From JBGTBD01 sp041749475 (GTDB taxonomy: Bacteria > Pseudomonadota > Alphaproteobacteria > Rickettsiales > UBA998), in the NCBI GenBank assembly GCA_041749475.1, contig JBGTBD010000053.1, forward strand, positions 1-21,069: a DNA stretch of 21,069 nt, in the 5' to 3' direction. This document shows positions 14,491 through 21,069 of this stretch, one piece after another. A program made the translations under genes and the position numbers. The notes beneath the pieces were generated by a model. That model made no database searches and was not told where the DNA came from. It saw only the letters and a list, made by a program, of their open reading frames with translations. The stretch's first letter is position 1. Every line of letters begins with the position of its first letter.

Positions 14491-15801
14491 ATGATACCCG
14501 TTTCGGCTTATGCGCAAGGAATAGGTCTAGCAGGCGGGGCTGGCCCGATGACGGCTGCTGTTCCTCAACCGCAGATGGCTTCCAGTGTCTCCCCTTTAGC
14601 CCCTAAATCGGAAATCTATTTCAATCCCCATACCCCTTCCCGCCATGCAGAAAAGCAGCAGCCCTGGTATAGCTGGCTGGGCGGGAATTTTAATCTGAAT
14701 TCCTTCTTTACCTTCCTGCCGATGCTACGTGCGTTCGGGTACACCTTCGATATCATGTACACACCGATCATCACGTGGATGCAAAGCAATCATAATACCT
14801 CCATGCCAAAAGCGTTAAGTGGCGCGCCTATGACGTTAGGGGAACGCGTAGCTCACTACGCTTTTGGTTCAAAAGAGATACCGCAATCTCAGAATGGAAC
14901 CACAATATCCAAGCTTAATGCGGAGCGTTCTTTTTATCAGGGGCCGATTAATAAAGTGGAAGCGGTCGCCTTTACCGGCCTTGCGCTGGTTTCTGCGACC
15001 TCCATGCTCAAAACGCTGCTGAAAGACGCGCGGCTGGCGGTGGGGGCGGAGATGGCGAAAGACCCCGATACGGTGACGCTGTTCGACCTGCGCGCCAGTG
15101 ATAATCCGATGGTGGCGACGCAGGTGGATAAGGCATTGTGGCAGGTGGCCATCCGCACTACGGCGGGCGCATTGTTCGCTAAGGGATTACAGTGGGGTGT
15201 GCTCGGCAACGTGTTGGCGATCACTACGGAGCGTACGGTATTCTATCACCCGACGGCGTTCGATATTTTGCAGAAATCGATCAATAATGTGCAGATCAAC
15301 AATCTGGGCCAAGAAGCCAAGGCTGACCTTGTGGATGGGTTGGTGAAGACGCTTCAGGCAGAGCAGCTCGATCATCGCCGACAAGTCTATTCCCGGCAGG
15401 ATATCGACTCCATCCGGCCCACGCTGGAACTGGTGGCGGAAGACATCATCGATAAGAAATTCGGTTTCGCCGGGGCCTTGTACGTGATGGGGGCCGGGGT
15501 GTTGCAACCGGGGAATGCGGAGCAGACCCGCATCAATTACGAGCATGTGCGCGATGTTGGCGTCAAAGGCGTGGCGAAAGAGGGTTTGTGGATGCGTCAG
15601 CATCAGGGCGTTCCCACGAATAAAGTGTGGGAGGCCAAGCTGGAAATGGCCCGTAAGGGGAAAGATTACGTGGCGGAATCGGCCACACGAGAGGAGTTGC
15701 TGCGGCATCGCCAGCAGATACTAGCCCGTGGGCCGTTATTGCCTACCGGCAGGCGTAGCGACCCCGCTGAGCAAGGTGGCAGTGGCGTCATCGTGTTGTA
15801 G
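14491..15801 (+). CDS. Membrane-associated protein, unknown function
   Basis: 436 residues. The N-terminus (MIPVSAYAQGIGLAGGAGPMTAAVPQP) looks like the end of a signal peptide but lacks a hydrophobic core, and an in-frame stop (14473-14475) lies just upstream, so it is not secreted by that route. Hydrophobic stretches occur at about 72-96 (FFTFLPMLRAFGYTFDIMYTP), 158-172 and 222-244. The rest is helical with no known motif. GAGPMT (17-22) is repeated exactly in the protein encoded at 18000-19139, also near the N-terminus. The ribosome binding site is weak (AGG about 9 bp upstream). The gene is monocistronic with its own Pho-like promoter, and an inverted repeat beginning at its stop codon separates it from the next unit. 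Confidence 0.83.
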   Translation: MIPVSAYAQGIGLAGGAGPMTAAVPQPQMASSVSPLAPKSEIYFNPHTPSRHAEKQQPWYSWLGGNFNLNSFFTFLPMLRAFGYTFDIMYTPIITWMQSNHNTSMPKALSGAPMTLGERVAHYAFGSKEIPQSQNGTTISKLNAERSFYQGPINKVEAVAFTGLALVSATSMLKTLLKDARLAVGAEMAKDPDTVTLFDLRASDNPMVATQVDKALWQVAIRTTAGALFAKGLQWGVLGNVLAITTERTVFYHPTAFDILQKSINNVQINNLGQEAKADLVDGLVKTLQAEQLDHRRQVYSRQDIDSIRPTLELVAEDIIDKKFGFAGALYVMGAGVLQPGNAEQTRINYEHVRDVGVKGVAKEGLWMRQHQGVPTNKVWEAKLEMARKGKDYVAESATREELLRHRQQILARGPLLPTGRRSDPAEQGGSGVIVL

Positions 15802-15838
15802 AAATACCGCTTTTGTTCGGTTTTGAGCACGGTATTTC
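15801..15838. repeat. 9-bp inverted repeat between two transcription units
   Basis: GAAATACCG (15801-15809) and CGGTATTTC (15830-15838) are perfect reverse complements around a 20-base loop. The left arm begins in the stop codon. No T-tract follows, so a standard rho-independent terminator is unlikely; the Pho-type box begins only 7 bp after it. Confidence 0.5.
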
Positions 15839-15845
15839 GGCCCTG

Positions 15846-15901
15846 CTGTCATGCAAATTTCATATATCTCCCCTGTGGTTTCTGGCTGATTTTGCTATAC
15901 T
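15846..15901 (+). promoter_or_regulatory. Pho box with displaced -10, promoter of the 678-residue protein operon
   Basis: CTGTCAT-GCAA-ATTTCAT (15846-15863) is a strong box. The best -10, TATACT (15896-15901), lies 32 bp after the box rather than 10, an extra 22 bp or two helical turns. The site where a proximal box would lie (15868-15885) has only a weak match. The leader from the predicted start (about 15908) to the ATG at 15963 is about 55 bases. Confidence 0.65.
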
Positions 15902-15962
15902 TAACGTATGGAAAACCCTCTGTTTTCATCAGTGCTGATACTTTCCCCCCGTGGAGGCGTGC

Positions 15963-17999
15963 ATGGCTGCGCCTACTAATCTGGCAAAAGGAGCACCCCA
16001 TCCCGGGCGCGCGGCGGTTGCAGCCGAGGATACGTCACAACAGCTCGTCGCCGAACAGCAACGTGCCGGGCTTGCTGCCAAAGCGGCCAAGACTCCCGGT
16101 ATCACCGCTGAGGACATGGCGGCCGTTGTTGCCCAGCCGGAAACACCCGGCTTGTTCGGGCGCATCATGGGTGGCATCAGCAGCATCACCGAACCGTTCT
16201 TCATGCTGGATATCTATACGATGATGGGGGCGGGTATCGCGTCGTTCGTGCTCGCACCGGTCGGGTTCCTGGGACGGATAACGGGGAATCAGGCGTTGCA
16301 GAGTTTCGGGGAGAAATTCACCAATGTAGTACGTACGCCGCTGGCGGTCGCCAATGCGACGACGCTCGGTGACGGAGTCTCTGGCGCGTTACGCAATACG
16401 GCGAAACAGCTCGGCGAAGGGCGCGTGGCGGATGCGTTGCGTTCGGCGGCTACACCGCTGGAGGGAATGGAAGCAAACGCGGGTCGAGGCTTGCGCTTTG
16501 TTGCCGATACGGTCAGTACGCAGATGGGCAATGTGGTCAAGCAAGGCCCGCAGTTGGAGCGTATGGCGGCGCGACAGGCGATGAAAGCCAGCGTTGCGCG
16601 CGGTGGGCTTGCTGAGCTGCTTAAGCACGTAGAGGGTCTGCTCGGTGCGCATGCCATCGTCGGTAATCCGGATATGCAGAAAAGAGGCGCTGATTTTGCG
16701 GTACAAGCGGGCGAAGCCGACGTGAAAATGAATGCCGCAGGACATATGGGCGTCATCCGTAAGTCGGTGGCGGCACTCAACAATATCGTGGGGAACGGCG
16801 GGACGGCCCCTGGGATTGCAGACGCAAGCAAGCATATGGAGGCGTTGAAGGAATCGGCACATGCGCTGAAGGCAGTCCATGCAGGAACCAACAATGCGGA
16901 CGTCAAGGAAGGCGTGCGGGCGATTCGCGGCGTTGCGGCGCAACTCGAAAAGCAAGTGACGTCCATGGTGCGTCATACCAATAGCGCGGCGCTCCTGCGG
17001 GATATTCCGGGAGCTGTACGCGCATTGCCGCAGACGCTCGGCAAAACCACTCTCTACACGGCCGGGTTCAACACGGCCATCGCTACCAACATGGCCGTGC
17101 GCACCACGGGGACGGTGGCGGATGTGCGCGGCCAACTCCGCGCGCTGCGTGAGATGTGCACCGACATGGAAGGCAAGAAAGTTCCGGTCTCCAATATGCA
17201 TGCGCTATTCGGGGATGTGCCTGAGCCGGTGAAAGCGGCGCGCAATGAAATCTGGAAACAGCTCGGCCCTCAGGCCATCATCGAAGCGGTGAGCGGCGGG
17301 GTCGACGTCGGGATGTTGACGGGCCGCATTCCTAAGATGTTTCTCTTTCCCATGATCGCAGCGCAGATGGGGGGTATGGCCATCCAAAGCATCTTCGCGA
17401 AACCTGCCTCCATCGCCAAGGATTATGCGTTCTTGAGAAAGGCATATGACGCGGGGGCGGATATTCATCCTTCCGCTTATGCCGCGTTGTTGGTCTCTGC
17501 ATCGCCGGAGATCGGTAAACTGGGGCTGGATAATATGCTGGTGCAGGAAGTGGCGAAGGAATGTTTGGCCGAACGTCTTTCCCCGGCGGCGGTGTTACAG
17601 GAATCGACCAACGGCAAGCTGGCAGAACGTGCAGCGCGCTTGCAGGACAAGTTGGCGGCGCAAGGGCATAAACCGGGAGATAAAACCCCGGAAGCGGCTG
17701 CCGCTGATGCTGTTGCCACTGCAGAGAAGAAACACGCCGTCACCGCGAACGATACTAAAGCGGGGGAGCACGCGAATCAGAATCACGCTTCTGCTCCACA
17801 GGGTGCGGCTACGCCTGCGACTGCGCAGCCTGTCGTGGGGAAATTCACGCAGCATGTCGTCGGTCAGAAGGCAGCGGAGCTTGCCGGGCCGCCGGTGATG
17901 CCGCAGATCGCCGGGATGACGCCGAGCCCGCTTGTGAATACGCCACATCACGTCGCAGCGGTGAATGTTCCTTATATGCCTGTCGCGGGAGTTGCGTAG
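15963..17999 (+). CDS. Large Ala/Gly-rich membrane-associated protein, unknown function
   Basis: 678 residues from the ATG at 15963, chosen because GGAGG (15953-15957) lies 5 bp upstream; a GTG at 15951 lies inside that site. A disordered Ala-rich N-terminus precedes a hydrophobic segment (about 79-104, PFFMLDIYTMMGAGIASFVLAPVGFLG), a long Ala-rich helical body (about 110-430), and a second hydrophobic stretch (about 457-480, MFLFPMIAAQMGGMAIQSIFA). After a helical domain, the tail from about 565 is Ala/Pro/His-rich and ends in a Pro/Val/Met-rich sequence. I considered a tape measure role because of length and helicity but found no family hallmark. It is followed with no gap by the next gene, so the two are co-transcribed. 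Confidence 0.83.
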   Translation: MAAPTNLAKGAPHPGRAAVAAEDTSQQLVAEQQRAGLAAKAAKTPGITAEDMAAVVAQPETPGLFGRIMGGISSITEPFFMLDIYTMMGAGIASFVLAPVGFLGRITGNQALQSFGEKFTNVVRTPLAVANATTLGDGVSGALRNTAKQLGEGRVADALRSAATPLEGMEANAGRGLRFVADTVSTQMGNVVKQGPQLERMAARQAMKASVARGGLAELLKHVEGLLGAHAIVGNPDMQKRGADFAVQAGEADVKMNAAGHMGVIRKSVAALNNIVGNGGTAPGIADASKHMEALKESAHALKAVHAGTNNADVKEGVRAIRGVAAQLEKQVTSMVRHTNSAALLRDIPGAVRALPQTLGKTTLYTAGFNTAIATNMAVRTTGTVADVRGQLRALREMCTDMEGKKVPVSNMHALFGDVPEPVKAARNEIWKQLGPQAIIEAVSGGVDVGMLTGRIPKMFLFPMIAAQMGGMAIQSIFAKPASIAKDYAFLRKAYDAGADIHPSAYAALLVSASPEIGKLGLDNMLVQEVAKECLAERLSPAAVLQESTNGKLAERAARLQDKLAAQGHKPGDKTPEAAAADAVATAEKKHAVTANDTKAGEHANQNHASAPQGAATPATAQPVVGKFTQHVVGQKAAELAGPPVMPQIAGMTPSPLVNTPHHVAAVNVPYMPVAGVA

Positions 18000-19139
18000 A
18001 TGGCGCTCCCGGCTACACCGATGCTTTATCCTGCTGCACCTCCTCCGGGTGTTGGTGCCGGGCCGATGACCAGTACGGTCGCCGCCGTACCTGAGCCGAT
18101 ACGGATGCCGATGGCGACCAATATGGTACAAACTCCTACGCAGATCCCCGCAGCGGCGAATGGAAATAACGAAACGAATAACGCTATCGTCGATGTGGGT
18201 ATCGTCGGCGCGGATTTATTAGCACAGAACGGCGCACATGTATTGGCGAAGAATGCGCCGGGCATCATCACTACATTGGGCGTAAGATCCGCAGAGGTGG
18301 CCGGGAACACTATCGGTACCGGCGCGAGTGCGGTTATCTCAGGCGTCGGCGCGGTGATCCATGCAAAACGGGCGCGGGAAGAATTGCTCGCCGATTTCCG
18401 CGATACCGTTGCAGGGCAATTAGGCAAAGCGCCTGAGGCGGTGACGCAGGACGATCTCTACACTGCGGCCGAGGAATTCAAACAGAATACGGTGCTGCGC
18501 GATGAACTCGCGAAAATCGATTCGACCGAGATGAGCACCCCGGTGCGTGCTACTGTCTCCGCCATTGCCGGGTTCGCGGCGGCGGGGGTGTTAGGGGTGG
18601 CAACAGGGGGGCTTGCTTCTATCGGGGCGATGATGGGTGGCAGCATGGTCGCCGATAAGGTGATGAACGTGGCATTCGGCTCCAGCGATTACGATACTGC
18701 CTACACTAAAATGAAAGCGATGAAAGAGAAGCTTGAGCAAGGGCAGGGCATATCGGCGCGGGATATTTTCGATGTGCATCTGGTGCTGGATAAGCGCATC
18801 GGCGATCAGGTGAAAGAGCGGATGGGGGCGGAGTTTTCTACCCTCGACGAGAAACAACAAGCGACCGTGATGCGCCGCGACCATACCAAGCTCGCTGACC
18901 TGTCGCTCTATGAAGCCTATCTCATCAATAGCGGTGCGATGCAGTTGCAGGAATTACGCGCTGACGGAGCATTGCCGACCCGCATCGTGGCTACCAGTGG
19001 TGCACAGGTAACGCCGATGATGAGTGGCCCTGTACAAGCGGCCAACATGAATACACCGCTCCCGGCGAATGCTAATTTTGCGGAACGCGTGGCGGCGGAG
19101 CGTGCTGTTGGTGCGGATGTCCCGCACCCGCACATCTAA
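18000..19139 (+). CDS. Protein with glycine-zipper membrane hairpin, unknown function
   Basis: 379 residues. The N-terminal about 55 residues are Pro/Ala/Met-rich and probably disordered, including GAGPMT (19-24), also found near the N-terminus of the 14491-15801 product. A Gly/Ala-rich stretch (about 88-122) and a classic glycine-zipper segment (about 184-218, VSAIAGFAAAGVLGVATGG and ASIGAMMGGSMVADKV) suggest membrane insertion. The domain after it is charged and helical (about 230-315), and the tail is Pro/Ala-rich. The ATG directly abuts the upstream TAG stop (17997-17999), with GGGAG 8 bp ahead. Its stop abuts the stop of the convergent gene with no gap. Confidence 0.84.
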   Translation: MALPATPMLYPAAPPPGVGAGPMTSTVAAVPEPIRMPMATNMVQTPTQIPAAANGNNETNNAIVDVGIVGADLLAQNGAHVLAKNAPGIITTLGVRSAEVAGNTIGTGASAVISGVGAVIHAKRAREELLADFRDTVAGQLGKAPEAVTQDDLYTAAEEFKQNTVLRDELAKIDSTEMSTPVRATVSAIAGFAAAGVLGVATGGLASIGAMMGGSMVADKVMNVAFGSSDYDTAYTKMKAMKEKLEQGQGISARDIFDVHLVLDKRIGDQVKERMGAEFSTLDEKQQATVMRRDHTKLADLSLYEAYLINSGAMQLQELRADGALPTRIVATSGAQVTPMMSGPVQAANMNTPLPANANFAERVAAERAVGADVPHPHI

Positions 19140-19961
19140 CTAGCGCTTCGGCGTTCCCACCTGCTGGTTTTCCTGTTTCACTTTATCCAATAACGCCTGT
19201 CCGAAACAATGCGAGAAGGTGGACTCATCCATGGATATTTTTGTATCGTCGCCGCGCCGATCAGGTTTGTAAAACGTCACATGATGGGACGTTTCCGGGG
19301 GCAATATATCCCTGCCGCTAACTGGTAACTGCTTTAATTTTTCATCCAGCGTTTCATTTCCCGTAAGGGTCAGGTCACTGTGTGTTTGCTTCACCCAGCG
19401 CAGGTAAGAATCGATGTAGGGAAGCAGATTATCGCCGAGGGTAAATGTGTATACCGCTGCCCCGTCCTTATCGGTGATTTTTACACGCCGGTTGGCAACC
19501 ATCATCCATGTCTGTTGCAGGGAAGCGGGCTGAGGAGGTATGGTATCCAGATGTTTCCGGTCAAGGATTTTATACCCAGCCATTTCCAGCGCGTACTGGG
19601 ACGTATTATGTAGGGTGACGTGCAGCATGGGTTTGTTGTCCCCGTTGCCTACGGGCTTGTATTGAAGATGGAGATTATCCTTGTCCAGTCGCTTCCAGTT
19701 GCCTTGCATCGTCGCAGTGTAGCCGTGCGCCGCCTGATTCTCAGGATTGGCCAGAACCATGGTGTACGTGCCGTCCAGTTCTACTAACTGTTTGTCGGTC
19801 AAGATTGCGCTGGCGATACCCGTCTTCTCACTAAAAACCCATGTGGCATTCTTCAGCACGTCGGCTAATGTCTGGGCGTGACGCCCGGTCGCAGCACCGG
19901 AAAGACGGTGATGCGAATGGGATGTCCGTATGCCTTTCAGGCGGTCCAGATGGTTCGCCAT
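19140..19961 (-). CDS. Hypothetical soluble protein, partly beta-rich
   Basis: 273 residues, unrecognised. A His/Arg-rich N-terminus (MANHLDRLKGIRTSHSHHRL) leads into a helix and then a beta-rich middle (about 50-200; LVELDGTYTMVLANPE, GYTATMQGNWKRLDKDNLHLQYKPV, LHVTLHNTSQYALEMAGYKIL, VKITDKDGAAVYTFTLGD). The C-terminus (about 205-273) is charged. No signal peptide or membrane helix is evident. AGGAAG lies about 8 bp before the ATG. It has its own Pho-like promoter that extends into the leader of the divergent distal-tail gene. It is the only minus-strand gene in this half of the window. Confidence 0.82.
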   Translation of the reverse strand: MANHLDRLKGIRTSHSHHRLSGAATGRHAQTLADVLKNATWVFSEKTGIASAILTDKQLVELDGTYTMVLANPENQAAHGYTATMQGNWKRLDKDNLHLQYKPVGNGDNKPMLHVTLHNTSQYALEMAGYKILDRKHLDTIPPQPASLQQTWMMVANRRVKITDKDGAAVYTFTLGDNLLPYIDSYLRWVKQTHSDLTLTGNETLDEKLKQLPVSGRDILPPETSHHVTFYKPDRRGDDTKISMDESTFSHCFGQALLDKVKQENQQVGTPKR

Positions 19962-19988
19962 AATCTCACTTCCTGTACGTATCCTCCC

Positions 19989-20022
19989 ATCCTACCGTGC
20001 TTTCGTGAAAATCGTATGAAGG
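19989..20022 (-). promoter_or_regulatory. Pho-box-like promoter of the 273-residue protein gene
   Basis: On the minus strand CCTTCAT-ACGA-TTTTCAC (20022-20005) is followed by exactly 10 bp and TAGGAT (19994-19989). The box lies 10 bp from the divergent distal-tail gene start at 20033 and touches that gene's ribosome binding region (GGTGAGG, 20021-20027). Confidence 0.68.
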
Positions 20023-20032
20023 TGAGGATGGT

Positions 20033-20632
20033 ATGGCGTTCGTTGAGGTGCGGTTCCCTGAGGATATATCCTATGGCTCCAGCGGCGGGCCGGAATATGC
20101 GACCGACGTGGTGGTAACGGCGGGAGGATATGAGAAGCGCGGCAGCAATTGGGCGGCTGCGCGGGCGCGGTATAACGTGGCGCACGGGGTGAAAACCAAG
20201 GCGCAGCTGGACGCGCTGATCGCCTTTTTCCGCGCGCGGCAGGGGCGGGCTTACGGCTTCCGGTTCAAGGATTGGGCGGATTTTGAGGCGGCGGGGCAGG
20301 GTATTGCAGTGGGAAACGGCTCCCAGACAGCATTTCAGCTCATTAAAACCTATAGCAGCGGGAGTGTGGCCGAAACCCGGCTGATCACAAAGCCCGTAGC
20401 GGGGACGGTGTCGGTCTATCTCGATTCCGTGTTGCAAGCCTCCGGATGGAGCGTGAATACGGCGACGGGGGTGGTGACGTTCACCTCCGCCCCGGCGAAT
20501 GGCGTTGAAATACAAGCGGATTTCGAGTTCGATGTGCCTGTACGGTTCGATACGGACAGGCTATCCACCATCCTAGAATCCTACGGTATTTACAGTATTT
20601 TAGACATTCCGCTGGTAGAATTGAGGGGATAA
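20033..20632 (+). CDS. Distal tail protein, DUF2460/TIGR02217 family (GTA g12-like)
   Basis: 199 residues with the full family pattern. It opens MAFVEVRFPEDISYGSSGGPEYATDVVV, then YEKRGSNWAAARARYNVAHGVKTKAQLDALIAFF, then RARQGRAYGFRFKDWADF. Next come the ITKPVAGTVSVYLDSV strand and WSVNTATGVVTFTSAPANGVEIQADFEFDVPVRFDTDRLS, and it closes with IPLVELRG. In GTAs and related siphophages this ring links tail tube to baseplate hub. GAGG (20024-20027) sits 5 bp before the ATG. It is isolated: the tape measure and chaperone genes that should precede it and the hub gene (g13) that should follow are absent. Length and sequence look intact, so it is probably still under selection. No Pho-like box drives it. 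Confidence 0.93.
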   Translation: MAFVEVRFPEDISYGSSGGPEYATDVVVTAGGYEKRGSNWAAARARYNVAHGVKTKAQLDALIAFFRARQGRAYGFRFKDWADFEAAGQGIAVGNGSQTAFQLIKTYSSGSVAETRLITKPVAGTVSVYLDSVLQASGWSVNTATGVVTFTSAPANGVEIQADFEFDVPVRFDTDRLSTILESYGIYSILDIPLVELRG

Positions 20633-20660
20633 CACTCAATTTACCCAAAGATCGTGTGTT

Positions 20661-20694
20661 CCTTCATGGGTTTGTCATGTTTATGGGATAGAAA
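20661..20694 (+). promoter_or_regulatory. Pho-box-like promoter of the last gene
   Basis: CCTTCAT-GGGT-TTGTCAT (20661-20678) is followed by exactly 10 bp and TAGAAA (20689-20694). The predicted start is near 20701, leaving a leader of about 31 bases that includes an A-run and AAGGA. Confidence 0.7.
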
Positions 20695-20731
20695 CCTCGT
20701 GATAAGACCCATCATAAAAAAAGGATACTGA

Positions 20732-21069
20732 ATGACTGACTATACTAATGGAGGAGGCCATGTCGCTTCCCTTTCGCTTCCGCTTAAAGATAAAAAGCCC
20801 CGTGTCACCATTTTCAGTGGTGAGAAAGATCAAACGGCTTTAAGCGCTGCTGCGGATAGTGCTGGGTTCCGGGTGTATAATTACGATGACCCCACGAAGC
20901 CTGCGAGCATCGGTTTTAGAAAAACCAGAATGGTCAGCAATTCAGATGCGCTGGTGTTCACGCCTGATTGCAACCTGCATGATTTGTTCTCGGCCATCGA
21001 TGAAGCGACGGTGAAGAACGGTCAGTATTGCCATACTTCCTTTGATGATGAGCATGGCCGTCTGCCGAA
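20732..21069 (+). CDS. Possible Rossmann-like (LOG/SLOG-type) protein, 3' end outside window
   Basis: The frame runs from ATG at 20732 to the window end without a stop (112 residues visible). AAGGA (20721-20725) lies 6 bp upstream. After a Gly-rich start (MTDYTNGGGHVASLSL) the sequence PRVTIFSGEKDQTALSAAADSAGFRVYNYDD resembles the first strand and helix of a Rossmann-type nucleotide-binding fold, and MVSNSDALVFTPDCNLHDLFSAIDEA resembles the second crossing of LOG-like (TIGR00730) or related nucleotide-processing proteins, which have SDAxVxxPGGxGTxxE at that place. The GGxGT motif is not present (DCNLHD instead), so enzymatic LOG activity is doubtful. The gene follows its own Pho-like promoter, which ties it to the unknown cargo rather than to the tail gene before it. 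Confidence 0.7.
   Translation, partial: MTDYTNGGGHVASLSLPLKDKKPRVTIFSGEKDQTALSAAADSAGFRVYNYDDPTKPASIGFRKTRMVSNSDALVFTPDCNLHDLFSAIDEATVKNGQYCHTSFDDEHGRLP

Noticed and set aside
14491..14560. Signal peptide at the start of the 14491 gene (VSAYAQG)
   Set aside because: Cleavage-like motif but no positively charged start or hydrophobic core, and an in-frame stop just upstream prevents extension.
16389..17201. 270-codon minus-strand ORF
   Set aside because: Entirely within the 678-residue gene with a good ribosome binding site on the other strand; composition rich in Arg, His and Cys.
15963..17999. Missing tape measure protein
   Set aside because: Long and helical with hydrophobic stretches, but has no recognisable tape measure pattern, has its own Pho-like promoter, and is far from the tail genes.

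Overview
The window looks like the chromosome of an alphaproteobacterium. The evidence is a set of proteins typical of gene transfer agents (GTAs) and related alphaproteobacterial prophages, namely four consecutive head-to-tail connector and tail-tube genes plus an isolated distal tail protein (DUF2460). I cannot place it more finely from sequence alone. Most other genes encode proteins I do not recognise.

Layout. (1) 1-582 is the 3' end of an unrecognised gene. (2) 794-2510, plus strand, is a tight four-gene operon matching the GTA order adaptor (g6), stopper (g7), tail terminator (g8) and tail tube (g9); a strong hairpin with a T-tract ends it. (3) 2560-10078, minus strand, holds eight genes in three promoter units: a four-gene overlapping set (10078 to 6388) with two membrane proteins; a 613-residue helical protein; and three small membrane-anchored proteins, one carrying a galactose/rhamnose (SUEL)-type lectin-like domain and one a BamE/SmpA-like module. 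(4) 10267-19139, plus strand, holds six large or small proteins of unknown function, several rich in Ala, Gly and Pro with glycine-rich membrane segments. (5) A lone minus-strand gene (19140-19961), the isolated DUF2460 gene (20033-20632), and a Rossmann-like gene running off the end.

The most striking signal is regulatory. Nine promoter regions in the non-phage DNA carry an 18-bp direct-repeat box of two 7-mers close to CTGTCAT separated by 4 bp. In seven of the nine a -10-like hexamer begins exactly 10 bp after the box. This is the architecture of PhoB-activated (Pho box) promoters. Nearly every unknown transcription unit has one, while the phage-like operon does not. I infer that the unknown genes form one co-regulated, probably phosphate-starvation-responsive, envelope-associated system, and that a GTA-like cluster has been split by it or dispersed around it: g10 and g11 equivalents are absent between g9 and g12, a 17.5-kb gap. 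What the system does cannot be read from the sequence.
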